Shown piece by piece: positions 33,558 through 40,944 of a stretch of 55,475 nucleotides of DNA. The stretch lies in the IMG/VR virus record IMGVR_UViG_3300049460_000376, positions 1 to 55,475 of that record. One strand, 5' to 3'. A program made the position numbers and the translations under genes. Each line of letters begins with the position of its first letter. Positions within the stretch are counted from its first letter, which is position 1. Source of the stretch: a virus. Under the pieces are notes generated by a model that saw only the letters and a program-made list of their open reading frames with translations, was not told the DNA's origin and made no database searches.

Positions 33558-33919
33558 GGCTCCTCCCGCTCGATCATGGATCGCAGGTCGCGATCAAGGT
33601 CGTGGACAGGCACCCAGTCGTGACCGATGTTCATTTGCACAGCCACAAAATCGTTGCTCGGCTGATCGCACTTCTTGCGCAGCCAGGTGTAGAGAACGTG
33701 CGTTTCGGTCATGGCCGCCTTGTCCTCGTCCAAGTGATCGCAACGAAGGCGCAGCGCCTCGTTCTCAGCCAGCAGCTCCAGCGCCACCTCCTCCACGGTC
33801 TTCTCCCCAAGGAATTCCTGCAGCGCCTCGGTGTTGCGCTTCCAGTCTGCGCAGTCGGCACGGTAGGACGCGGCTTCTGCCCACAGCAGCTTCTGGAGTT
33901 TTTGTTTGTCGATGGTCAT
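33554..33919 (-). CDS. Hypothetical early protein
   Basis: 121 residues, coupled by 4-bp overlaps on both sides. Helical, with EVALELLAENEALRLRCDHLDEDKAAM of coiled-coil type in the middle and a C-terminal HDLDRDLRSMIEREEP. Unknown function in the replication operon. Confidence 0.7.
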   Translation of the reverse strand: MTIDKQKLQKLLWAEAASYRADCADWKRNTEALQEFLGEKTVEEVALELLAENEALRLRCDHLDEDKAAMTETHVLYTWLRKKCDQPSNDFVAVQMNIGHDWVPVHDLDRDLRSMIEREEP

Positions 33920-34713
33920 TGAGCCGCGCTCCTTGCTTCCAATTGTTCGGCCTGCTGAATGAGCAGCGCCCGGCGATCCGCCAGCTCATTGGCTGCCAGA
34001 ATTCGCAGTTCTGTTTTTTCCTCTGCCGATGCTTGGCGCATGGCGAGCATCGAATCCTTCACCGCGGCGAGCTTCTCGCGCAGTTTTGGCGAGGGCCGTG
34101 CTACATCACCGGTCAGCAGCGCAACGACGGCCCGGCCGTCTTCGGTAACCGGTGCCACGCTCAGGTCGGCCAAGTACAACTGCCCGCGCTCCTGCGGGAT
34201 GCGCTGCATCTGCACTGCCTTGGTGATTGCCTGCGTGCGGCGATTGGCGTCGAAGCCGACGGACACATGCCAGTTCACCTGCTTGTTGTCCTCCCGAGCC
34301 TGTCCAACCAGTCGCTCGTAAGCGCTGTTGAACGCCATGCGAGCTCCCACCTTGTCGCCGGCATCGAGGACAGGTTTTGCAGCGGCCAGCGCAAGCTGTA
34401 TTTCGTCGGTCAGCACCACGGTTTCGAATTCGTCGTTGGTCGTCATCGCAATCGCCCATGCCTCGTCCTTGCCCGGGCGGCCGTCGGCGGCCTGCACACG
34501 CTGGAGAATGTCGGCCATGGCGAGCTTGCCCTTCACTTCGAAGCGGCAGGCCTTCAGCGCAGCTTTCACGGCAGCCACCGAGTAAGCGCAGAGGTCTTCG
34601 GCCATCATCGCTGCAGTGCCTGGGTTCATTTCCTGACCCATGGCCTCGGCGGTGGCGCAGATCGCTGCAGCGAGGCCGGCAACCTGCTGATCGTTCATCT
34701 CAAAGGTATTCAT
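33916..34713 (-). CDS. Putative replication accessory protein (P position)
   Basis: 265 residues immediately downstream of the O-like initiator, with a 14-bp overlap. The N-terminal 90 residues (VAGLAAAICATAEAMGQEMNPGTAAMMAEDL, then FEVKGKLAMADILQRVQAADGRPGKDEAWA) resemble an N-terminal module seen in phage replication-associated proteins. The middle and C-terminal parts are long helices. It occupies the position of the helicase loader P, but no loader motif is visible. Confidence 0.65.
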   Translation of the reverse strand: MNTFEMNDQQVAGLAAAICATAEAMGQEMNPGTAAMMAEDLCAYSVAAVKAALKACRFEVKGKLAMADILQRVQAADGRPGKDEAWAIAMTTNDEFETVVLTDEIQLALAAAKPVLDAGDKVGARMAFNSAYERLVGQAREDNKQVNWHVSVGFDANRRTQAITKAVQMQRIPQERGQLYLADLSVAPVTEDGRAVVALLTGDVARPSPKLREKLAAVKDSMLAMRQASAEEKTELRILAANELADRRALLIQQAEQLEARSAAQ

Positions 34714-35671
34714 TGCGCTCTCCCGCTTGGCGCTTGGCCAAGACCATTTGCGCGGCTTGTTCAGCGGCGGAGACGTTCGCTTCGGTACGCTCCATCTGGC
34801 GGGCAGTCGTCCCGTTGATGCGCTGACCGGTCACCCACTGGGTGTGGTAGCTCTCGGCGTTGGCCAGCAGTTCGTTGAGGCTGTGGCACTTCCGAAGCAC
34901 CGCGGCATCGCTGGTTTTCAGGAAGTGTGCAGCGACGTGATGAGCAACATCGGCGCCGAGGCGGTCGACCAGTTGGCCGAGCTGGCCACCGACCTTGGCG
35001 TTCCACACCGGCCAAGTGCTGTAGCGCTTGCGGTAGGCCATGGCGTAGTTCGCCCAGACCTTGAAGGTTTTGCAGGACTGGTCTTTGGGGCCCGGCATGT
35101 CGGCGGGAATCTCAACCCGTGGCGCATCGGTGCGATCAACCACCAAAACCAGATTGCGGGCCGGCTTGTCCGGGCTGCCTTGCAAGTCCTGACTGGTATC
35201 CTGATTGGTACCCTGATGATTGGTATCCTGATTTGTCGGAGATTTTTCCGACCCTTGCTCGGATTTTTCTCCGACCTTGCTCGGATTTTTTTCCGAGGTA
35301 GATCGGATTTTTTTCCGACCTTCGTTCTTCGGTGGGGTCGGATATTTTTCCGACCCGTCCAGCTTCTGGTTCCACTCAATCGCCTTCTCGGTCAGGCGGA
35401 ACAGAGTGATGTTCGATGTGCTGGACAGCTCAATCAAACCCGCCTCTTCGAGGGCCTTCAGCATGCGGTAAGCAGTGTCTGGCTTATCAGTGAGCAGCGG
35501 CAGCTCATCGATGATCTTGGCCTTGCTCAGCGCGAAGAAGATCCCGTCGTCAGTCTTGATTGGCTTGGTCCAGCTCGGGCAGCCGTAGACGAAGGCGAAC
35601 AGCAGGGCCTGCTGAGAATTCAGCCCCCACTCCAACGCCTTCACCTGATTGATCGTGACGGTGAATTGCAT
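34700..35671 (-). CDS. O-like replication initiator
   Basis: 323 residues. N-terminal winged-helix-like domain (residues 1-105; LNSQQALLFAFVYGC, DKPDTAYRMLKALEEAGLIE), a polar, low-complexity linker (residues 105-170, SEKYPTPPKNEGRKK...NQDTNHQGTNQDT) and a C-terminal domain (MAYRKRYSTWPVWNAKVGGQLGQLVDRLG). The linker DNA carries the iterons. This layout, DNA-binding head plus iteron-encoding linker, is that of lambda O. Confidence 0.85.
   Translation of the reverse strand: MQFTVTINQVKALEWGLNSQQALLFAFVYGCPSWTKPIKTDDGIFFALSKAKIIDELPLLTDKPDTAYRMLKALEEAGLIELSSTSNITLFRLTEKAIEWNQKLDGSEKYPTPPKNEGRKKIRSTSEKNPSKVGEKSEQGSEKSPTNQDTNHQGTNQDTSQDLQGSPDKPARNLVLVVDRTDAPRVEIPADMPGPKDQSCKTFKVWANYAMAYRKRYSTWPVWNAKVGGQLGQLVDRLGADVAHHVAAHFLKTSDAAVLRKCHSLNELLANAESYHTQWVTGQRINGTTARQMERTEANVSAAEQAAQMVLAKRQAGERNEYL
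35194..35353. other. Probable replication origin (iterons)
   Basis: Five 16-bp copies of the form TCGGA-N6-TCCGA, most reading TCGGATTTTTTTCCGA, lie at 35236-35251, 35259-35274, 35281-35296, 35303-35318 and 35338-35353. Starts are 23, 22, 22 and 35 bp apart, about two helical turns. Beside them TGGTATCCTGAT is repeated at 35194, 35206 (one change) and 35221. They lie inside the O-like gene as in lambda. Confidence 0.88.
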
Positions 35672-35672
35672 A

Positions 35673-36524
35673 TCAGGCCTTCCCGACCAGTTTGGCCAAT
35701 TCAGGGAAACGATCCACGTACCAGTGAGGCTGGGTTTCGCGGGGGCATTGCGGGCTGGTGAGGTTCTTGCCGTAGGTCAGCCCCTTGTCAGTCACTGACC
35801 AGAAGTCGACCATCTCTTGTTTGGAGTTTTTGCGCTGAAGGACTTTGAGGAAGCCGTGAGCTTCCAGTGCAATGTTGAAAGTGCGTGCGGTACTGGCGAT
35901 GCAGTGATCTTTGATCAGCGCGGTTATGGCCTTGGTCGGCATCGAACTGCCGACAGTGGCATCCGGCGCAGCATCCACGGCGTAACCCGGAAGGAAACTC
36001 GACTCCAGACCGTTATTGGTGGCGATCCTCGCCAGCATCATCATCTGGCTGGACGGCGACGGCTTCAGCAAGCGCGTGTAGCACTCCATGAGTGCCAGTT
36101 CACCTACAACTTTTGAACTGCTCGGGCTGGCAGCTTCGAACTTTCCGGTTTTGCGAATGCTGGGCAGCACCTCACCCACTACCCATTCTTCGAAGCGTTC
36201 GGCGCCAACCAGCTTCGAGCGCATCACCAGTCGGTAGACATCGCGCTCAGGAATGACGGTCATGAAACCACCACCCTGTTTCGGGGTAGTGGTCGCGGCC
36301 TTGCAGTGACGGGAGATCGCGTTCTCTGGCTTGGCATAACCGAGCGCATCGGCAACATCACGGGCGACGAACCACGGGTCGCCGAGTTCGTCGGTTATGA
36401 CGCGGATGGTGCCACCATCGAAGTCGAAAGGAATTACTGAGGTGGTACGCGACACGTTTTGCGATTTGTTAAAACGTGTCGCGACATTGTTCGGGGTATT
36501 GCTGGAATTTGGCTGGCTCTGCAT
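35673..36524 (-). CDS. BRO-family antirepressor
   Basis: 283 residues. Residues 32-130 form a Bro-N domain (IPFDFDGGTIRVITDELGDPWFVARDVADALGY, then RHCKAA and PERDVYRLVMRS). The C-terminal half is a distinct domain with ATNNGLESSFLPG and an HTH-like stretch KAITALIKDHCIAST. Antirepressors of this group counter CI in many phages. The N-terminal codons hold a perfect inverted repeat (36448-36483), giving the odd NNVATRFNKSQNVSRTT sequence. Confidence 0.85.
   Translation of the reverse strand: MQSQPNSSNTPNNVATRFNKSQNVSRTTSVIPFDFDGGTIRVITDELGDPWFVARDVADALGYAKPENAISRHCKAATTTPKQGGGFMTVIPERDVYRLVMRSKLVGAERFEEWVVGEVLPSIRKTGKFEAASPSSSKVVGELALMECYTRLLKPSPSSQMMMLARIATNNGLESSFLPGYAVDAAPDATVGSSMPTKAITALIKDHCIASTARTFNIALEAHGFLKVLQRKNSKQEMVDFWSVTDKGLTYGKNLTSPQCPRETQPHWYVDRFPELAKLVGKA
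36448..36483. repeat. Perfect 13-bp inverted repeat in antirepressor gene
   Basis: CGCGACACGTTTT (36448-36460) and AAAACGTGTCGCG (36471-36483) separated by 10 bp. Same half-site as the repeats at 28829-28868 and 46000-46038. It is inside codons 15-27 of the antirepressor. Confidence 0.85.
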
Positions 36525-36588
36525 AATCGGGCCTCTTTAGTTTTGCGAATCAGCCGACCTTCTCCGTCGGCTTTTTTGTGCCCGGGAT

Positions 36589-37011
36589 TCAGGCGGCCTT
36601 TACCGAGGCATCCATCACGTCCAAGCTCTGCCGAACGTGGTTGATTTCCTGACGGATCAGTTTTTTTTCGAATGCGCTGACGTGGTTGTCATCCAGTGCT
36701 TGGTGCACCGCGATGGTCAGATCGGCGACCTCTTTGCCGACGTTGATCAATGATTTGGTCAGCGCTTGTGGTTCCGGTGCAGCTTTCGCTACGAGGTCAA
36801 AACCGAACTCGTTCGCCAGTGTTGCCAGAGGTCGCATGTCGCCTGTGTGCAACAGAACTCCGAACAAATGCTCCACGGTCAGGTGGTGTGCGTCGTTGTC
36901 CGGATTGGCGCGCTGAAGCAGGCCAACGTGAGGAACGCCCATCTTTGCAGCAAGAGTCTTGGCTTCGTTGTCCAGGACAGCGCTCTGGCAGGCCCGCAGA
37001 AAATCTTCCAT
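36589..37011 (-). CDS. CII-type phage regulatory protein (CP76 family)
   Basis: 140 residues from MEDFLRACQSAVLDNEAKTLAAKMGV. GAGGTTTTACGA precedes the ATG; an extension to 37065 lacks a site. HTH-like AKTLAAKMGVPHVGLLQRANPD, the HLTVEHLFGVLLHTGDMRPL block and a helical tail match the phage regulatory CII/CP76 family. It is the second gene after cro, the position of cII. Confidence 0.82.
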   Translation of the reverse strand: MEDFLRACQSAVLDNEAKTLAAKMGVPHVGLLQRANPDNDAHHLTVEHLFGVLLHTGDMRPLATLANEFGFDLVAKAAPEPQALTKSLINVGKEVADLTIAVHQALDDNHVSAFEKKLIRQEINHVRQSLDVMDASVKAA

Positions 37012-37092
37012 TCGTAAAACCTCAAATTTGTTTCCGTGGCGCCCTGCCAGTGCGTGGGCGATCATTTGTTCCGGCAGTCAGCAACGAACATT

Positions 37093-37296
37093 TCATGCTG
37101 CTGTGCGTTTGGGTCGCGCAGGGATCGGGCGAATCTCGTTCGCCTCAATGCGCCCATCGTCATAAAGGGTGATTTCAATGCTTCTGCCGGCTCGAACCAT
37201 TTGCGAGATCGCGCTCTGGTTCACGCCGAGAGCAGCAGCAAGCGCGGCTTGGGTGCCGTGCTCTTCTAGGTATTTGCTCAAAGGGATCTTTTTCAT
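37093..37296 (-). CDS. cro: Cro repressor
   Basis: 67 residues: MKKIPLSKYLEEHGTQAALAAALGVNQSAISQMVRAGRSIEI. The helix-turn-helix is at about residues 16-36. Length and layout match Cro (PF09048). Divergent from cI with the operators between; GTGGAAATTCC before the ATG. It starts the early-right transcript. Confidence 0.92.
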   Translation of the reverse strand: MKKIPLSKYLEEHGTQAALAAALGVNQSAISQMVRAGRSIEITLYDDGRIEANEIRPIPARPKRTAA

Positions 37297-37326
37297 GGAA
37301 TTTCCACGGCTTGATATCTGCCATGG

Positions 37327-37399
37327 ATAGTAGCAGCGCTGCTTTTTATCAGCAACAAAATACTAGCAGTGCTATTTGCTTGAGTATCAGCTCTGCTAA
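37327..37399. promoter_or_regulatory. Right operator region and cro promoter
   Basis: A minus-strand promoter TTGCTG (37350-37355), 17-bp spacer, TACTAT (37327-37332) fires cro. Three operator-like 14-mers of form TAKCAG-NN-CTGCTA are at 37331-37344 (inside the promoter spacer), 37364-37377 and 37385-37399. The cI promoter must lie at the right end, near 37376-37405 (TTGCTT, 18 bp, TACTCT). Confidence 0.85.
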
Positions 37400-37412
37400 T
37401 ACTCTTGTTCGT

Positions 37413-38201
37413 ATGAAAATACGCCGCCCCCTAACCCCCGAAGAAGTCGCCGAGAGCGCCAGGCTCAAGGCCATCTACGAACAGCGGAAATCAGCTGCAA
37501 AAGCTGCCGGGCGCAGCCTGACGCAGGCGGATGTTGCCGAGGCGTGCGGATGGTCTGGGCAAAGTGCATTCAGCCAATACGCCACCGGGAAGGTGCCGCT
37601 AAATGTGGAAGCGCTGCTGAAGCTCGCAAAGGCGCTCAACTTCGATGCAAGCGAAGTTAGCTCCCGACTGTTATCCACTGTTGCCAGCGTGCAGCAAGAG
37701 CGCATTCAGCCAAGCGTAAAATTAGGAAATATCGAGACTTGGGATGACGAAACCCCGCTCGATGACGATGAGGTTTATGTCCCCTTCCTTCATGAAGTGG
37801 AGCTAGCGGCCGGATCAGGCAGGTTTGCGATTGAGGAAAGCGCCAACTCACGACTGCGCTTCAACAAGAAGGACCTGCGCCACAATGGCGTTCAGTTCAG
37901 CAACGCGAAGTGCGTAAAGGTTGGCGGTAACAGCATGGTGCCCGTGCTGCGCGACGGCGCCACGGTCGGCGTGAACGTGGGGAAAAACTCCCTGAGCGAT
38001 ATCGTCGATGGTGAGATGTACGCCATAAACCACAACGGCCAGCTCCGCGTGAAACAGGTATACCGCATCCCGATCGGCATTCGCCTGCGTAGCTTCAACC
38101 GGGACGAGCACCCGGATGAGGACTACACATTCCAGCAGATCCAGGAGCAGCAAATTTCAATCTTGGGGCATGTGTTCTGGTGGGCAATGTACTCCCGCTG
38201 A
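37413..38201 (+). CDS. cI: CI-type repressor with S24 peptidase domain
   Basis: 262 residues from MKIRRPLTPEEVAESARLK; an in-frame extension to 37311 would enter the operators. HTH at about residues 34-60 (TQADVAEACGWSGQSAFSQYATG). The C-terminal S24/LexA-like domain has Ser174 (GGNSM) and Lys214 (RVKQVYR), with a possible Ala-Gly cleavage bond at about 133-134 (ELAAGSG). RecA-triggered cleavage would link induction to the same damage that derepresses the LexA box at 548. Confidence 0.92.
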   Translation: MKIRRPLTPEEVAESARLKAIYEQRKSAAKAAGRSLTQADVAEACGWSGQSAFSQYATGKVPLNVEALLKLAKALNFDASEVSSRLLSTVASVQQERIQPSVKLGNIETWDDETPLDDDEVYVPFLHEVELAAGSGRFAIEESANSRLRFNKKDLRHNGVQFSNAKCVKVGGNSMVPVLRDGATVGVNVGKNSLSDIVDGEMYAINHNGQLRVKQVYRIPIGIRLRSFNRDEHPDEDYTFQQIQEQQISILGHVFWWAMYSR

Positions 38202-38234
38202 GCAATAGAAAGGACAATCGCAAAGGGAGTCAAT

Positions 38235-38552
38235 ATGACGGATAACAATTCGACGCAAGTGACGGAAGGCGCCCCTGATAACTCAGCAAAAGAAATCCTA
38301 AATGTGCCAATTCAAGTGATCGTTGATTACCTAAATGGTATCAACGAGCATGCTAAATGCACATTTTGTAACATAGGTGATTACGGAGTATTGCCGGCCC
38401 CAACTGGCGGCACTGCAGCGGTTGTCGCAGCTCCAGTCCCCAACGTGCAGCACGTCGGCGTGTGGTTTTATCTTGCAACATGCGTGAATTGCGGCAACAC
38501 GATAATGCTTAATGCCAGGCACGTTTTGGCAAAACTGAAGAGCGAAAGCTAA
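38235..38552 (+). CDS. CI-linked protein with split zinc-binding cysteines
   Basis: 105 residues, AAGGGAG upstream of the ATG. Two CxxC pairs (CTFC near residue 42, CVNCG near residue 82) probably form a zinc ribbon. It starts 34 bp after cI in the same direction, so it is likely to be expressed in the lysogen. Coupled to the next gene by TAATG. No family recognised. Confidence 0.75.
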   Translation: MTDNNSTQVTEGAPDNSAKEILNVPIQVIVDYLNGINEHAKCTFCNIGDYGVLPAPTGGTAAVVAAPVPNVQHVGVWFYLATCVNCGNTIMLNARHVLAKLKSES

Positions 38553-39097
38553 TGGCGGCTGCGCTCCTTGCGTCTGACGTCTATGATTTCATGGAGGATC
38601 AATATTCGACCGTTGCAAGCGTTCAGATCATCTATGAAAAGTATTTCTTCATGACTGATAACCTTGACACCTCTCTGGCTGCCGAACCGTCATTACCTCA
38701 GCTGGGGGTGTATACTGCCGATACTGACGAAGGATCACTTAACCTCATGAGCGCATTTCGGAAAGACTTATTTGTGTCTGTCACTTTGCCTATACTGGGG
38801 CTTGGAGCTCTCGTATTAGGTACTGTTGGCGCGTCTTTCGCCTACACATGGGGCTCCTATACTCGTCTTGATGACGCTATCGGCCCACTCGAAACTGCTA
38901 CTGCTTCACTTGCTACCAGCTCGAACCAGATCCAAGCGACGCTGAACGAGCTGAAGGTGTTGCAAAAGGAAGCCGTTTCGAATCGAGAAGCCGACCGTCA
39001 GCAATCTAGAGTCGATTATGAGCAGCTAAATGCTCTGCTTCAGGAGTTGAAGCAGGGACAGGCTGCCGCCAACGAAGTACTCAAACGAGTTAAGTGA
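38552..39097 (+). CDS. CI-linked membrane and coiled-coil protein
   Basis: 181 residues. Soluble N-terminal part of about 65 residues, one or two closely spaced membrane segments (about 72-100, LFVSVTLPILGLGALVLGTVGASFAYTW), then a long helix/coiled coil to the C-terminus (DDAIGPLETATASLATSSNQIQATL onward). Closed by a strong terminator at 39115-39139. It forms a lysogenic two-gene cassette with the zinc protein. Confidence 0.75.
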   Translation: MAAALLASDVYDFMEDQYSTVASVQIIYEKYFFMTDNLDTSLAAEPSLPQLGVYTADTDEGSLNLMSAFRKDLFVSVTLPILGLGALVLGTVGASFAYTWGSYTRLDDAIGPLETATASLATSSNQIQATLNELKVLQKEAVSNREADRQQSRVDYEQLNALLQELKQGQAAANEVLKRVK

Positions 39098-39114
39098 CCG
39101 CAATTTGCATAAAT

Positions 39115-39139
39115 GCCCGGCCTGAGAGCCGGGCTTTTT
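39115..39139 (+). terminator. Terminator of the cI transcript
   Basis: GCCCGGC-CTGAGA-GCCGGGC-TTTTT on the plus strand, 17 bp after the membrane protein stop. Confidence 0.88.
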
Positions 39140-39152
39140 CATGTCTGCCCTA

Positions 39153-39383
39153 CTACGTGCCGCCCTCAAGACCTTCGACCGAGTCTGCATAGAAGGCCGC
39201 CGCCTCCTCTACCAGTTCTCGCCAGGCATCAGCGTCGATCACACCAGCACGCTTGTACTCGTCCGCCAGCTTCAGTAGCTCGTCGTACTGCTCCTCGGCA
39301 TCCATCCGGATTTCTGGCTCTTCGAGTAACCTTCGCCAGGCGGCAAGCGCCTGCCCTTTCCGATCATCGCTCGCGGTGTCCAC
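39153..39383 (-). CDS. Small charged protein, start unresolved
   Basis: 76 residues if read from the GTG at 39383, which has no proper site before it. The frame stays open upstream to a TGA at 39504-39506 with coding-like sequence (GDAYFTIRGAEPPSD, TTERWIRFGLYRRTILK) but has no ATG, GTG or TTG in that part; an ATT at 39498-39500 is the only near-start. The common part is helical and acidic (EEQYDELLKLADEYKRAGVID). Either an ATT start gives 115 residues or the N-terminus has decayed. Confidence 0.6.
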   Translation of the reverse strand: MDTASDDRKGQALAAWRRLLEEPEIRMDAEEQYDELLKLADEYKRAGVIDADAWRELVEEAAAFYADSVEGLEGGT

Positions 39384-39535
39384 CTTTAGGATTGTGCGTC
39401 GGTATAGGCCGAACCGTATCCAGCGCTCGGTGGTGCCGACTGGCGGCGTATCAGATGGTGGCTCTGCACCACGAATGGTAAAATACGCGTCTCCCTCAAT
39501 GGATCAGGTTTTACGATATGGATAGTGGAAGTCCT

Positions 39536-40099
39536 ATGGCTGGCTTTCTATTTCTGGTGGTCGGCTTCGTCATCTACTTCCTGCCCACATTTGTTGCCTC
39601 CAGTCGGAAGCACCTCAACGGAACGTCAATTTTCCTGGTAAATCTCTTCCTTGGATGGACGTTTCTCGGATGGGTCATCGCACTGGTCTGGGCTTCATCC
39701 GCGAACACAGAAGGACCGGCAAGTAATTTGGCGTCCGGAGTTGGCGCGTCCGCCGAACGGCCCTGCCCTTTCTGCGCTGAAACGATCAAAAGCGCAGCTA
39801 TCAAGTGCAAGCACTGCGGCGCTGATGTTGAAGCCATTCAAGCGCCGCGACTCAAGAACGGGTGGGTCGCATCTGTTCCGTGCAAGGCCGGCGCAGAACA
39901 GGTGAACACCATCGAGGCGATAAAAGCGCTAGGTCTACCAGTTGTTCCAATGATTGGTGCAGCAGTCGGCGCCGGCCCTTTTGAAACGAAAGATGAAGCC
40001 AAGCAAGCCTTGGCGCTCCTGCGGAATGAGCCAAGACTCTTCAGCGAAATCATGTACAGGGATTCCGTAAGCGGGAAATATCCACCAATTCTCGATTGA
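39536..40099 (+). CDS. Superinfection immunity protein with zinc ribbon
   Basis: 187 residues from MAGFLFLVVGFVIYFLP, with GGAAG 5 bp upstream; an ATG at 39518 is an alternative. Two membrane segments (about residues 2-17 and 31-53) with YFLPTFVASSRKH between fit the phage superinfection immunity family (T4 Imm type). A zinc ribbon CPFCAETIKSAAIKCKHCG follows at about residues 76-95, then a C-terminal domain of SPOR-like size (ETKDEAKQALALL). It would block DNA entry of related phages from the inner membrane. Confidence 0.85.
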   Translation: MAGFLFLVVGFVIYFLPTFVASSRKHLNGTSIFLVNLFLGWTFLGWVIALVWASSANTEGPASNLASGVGASAERPCPFCAETIKSAAIKCKHCGADVEAIQAPRLKNGWVASVPCKAGAEQVNTIEAIKALGLPVVPMIGAAVGAGPFETKDEAKQALALLRNEPRLFSEIMYRDSVSGKYPPILD

Positions 40100-40113
40100 T
40101 CCCCATTTTTTCT

Positions 40114-40138
40114 AAGCCCGCCAAGCGCGGGCTTTTTT
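40114..40138 (+). terminator. Intrinsic terminator after immunity gene
   Basis: AAGCCCGC-CAAGC-GCGGGCTT with a six-T tail on the plus strand. Confidence 0.88.
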
Positions 40139-40158
40139 GTGCCCGCAGAAAATATTAT

Positions 40159-40198
40159 TAGCAGCGCTATTTACTTTAAATAGCAGCGCTGCTACTTT
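40159..40198 (+). promoter_or_regulatory. Left operator region and early-left promoter
   Basis: Two copies of the same 14-mer operator found at cI/cro: TAGCAG-CG-CTATTT (40159-40172) and the perfect TAGCAG-CG-CTGCTA (40181-40194), centres 22 bp apart. A promoter TTTACT-N17-TACTTT (40170-40175, 40193-40198) has the second operator in its spacer, just as at cro. Confidence 0.85.
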
Positions 40199-40242
40199 TA
40201 TTCGCAAGCCAGACAACACCGGCCCAGCAGTGAAAGCCGCGC

Positions 40243-40290
40243 CGCTCTTTAACAGTCAGGAATCTTCGCGGATCGATCCCCGGAAACGGG
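40243..40290 (+). promoter_or_regulatory. nut-like antitermination site
   Basis: CGCTCTTTAACA (40243-40254) matches the ribosomal and lambda boxA consensus. A small hairpin CCCG-GAAA-CGGG with a GNRA loop (40279-40290) follows, like boxB, although spaced 24 nt rather than about 8 nt. It lies 45 bp past the early-left promoter. No N-like gene is recognised. Confidence 0.65.
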
Positions 40291-40519
40291 CATAGCGCGA
40301 AACACAAACTTCGATCTCCATGCAGGCTCTGGAACCTGCCGGACTCCCCATATGGGAGGACGCCAAACCATGCAAGCCAGCCGGCGAATAACACCGAACA
40401 CGAAATGTGTGACGCCGGCCAGGTGGGGAAACCGCGGCGCCGAGCATGGAATGGAAAACAGATTTCACTGGCTGGCCTTGGCGACAGGGCCAGACGGGAA
40501 ATCAACCGAGGGCATGACG

Positions 40520-40735
40520 ATGCAAATCGAAATCGAGTTGGCCACGCCAGCGACGCCAAACCCAGCAATCGCGGGATGGCTTTTGGTGGCGGACGAAGCT
40601 GAGCGAGCCGGACTTTCATCCGCTGCAGTGATGTACCGCAACACCGCACGCAGCATTGAGATCCGGCAGGAGACAGGTATCGCCGTCTGCGCATGCTGCT
40701 TCAAGCCTTTTGGCCGGGGCACTTTGCACTACTGA
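40520..40735 (+). CDS. First early-left gene, small unknown protein
   Basis: 71 residues from MQIEIELATPATPNPAIAGW, GAGGGC 7 bp upstream; the ATG at 40514 is also possible. Two cysteine pairs are not evident beyond CACC (VCACCFKPFG), probably half of a metal site. The first gene downstream of the nut-like site, so expressed early after infection or induction. The leader 40199-40519 holds no other gene. Confidence 0.6.
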   Translation: MQIEIELATPATPNPAIAGWLLVADEAERAGLSSAAVMYRNTARSIEIRQETGIAVCACCFKPFGRGTLHY

Positions 40736-40787
40736 ACAGCCAGCGCCACGACAGCCTGTCGTTAACTGCCTGATCCTCTCTATGAGA

Positions 40788-40944
40788 GCGCATCGGGATG
40801 TGATCTGGTTTGCAGCTGTTACAGCGGACTGAGGATGAAGCCAGCGATCAAGCAGCCCCTGGCGGTTAGCTTTTGTAGCGTTGCGAGTTGAACGGCGGGC
40901 TGTTGAAGAGACCGCGCCTCCGACCAGATCACATCCCGATGCGC
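40788..40944. ncRNA. Large stem-loop, possible structured RNA
   Basis: A 22-bp perfect inverted repeat (40788-40809 and 40923-40944; arms begin GCGCATCGGG and end CCCGATGCGC) encloses 113 bp without a gene. The arms are too long for an intrinsic terminator and there is no T-run. It may be an RNA element, a long hairpin in single-stranded DNA, or a small mobile insertion. Confidence 0.55.
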
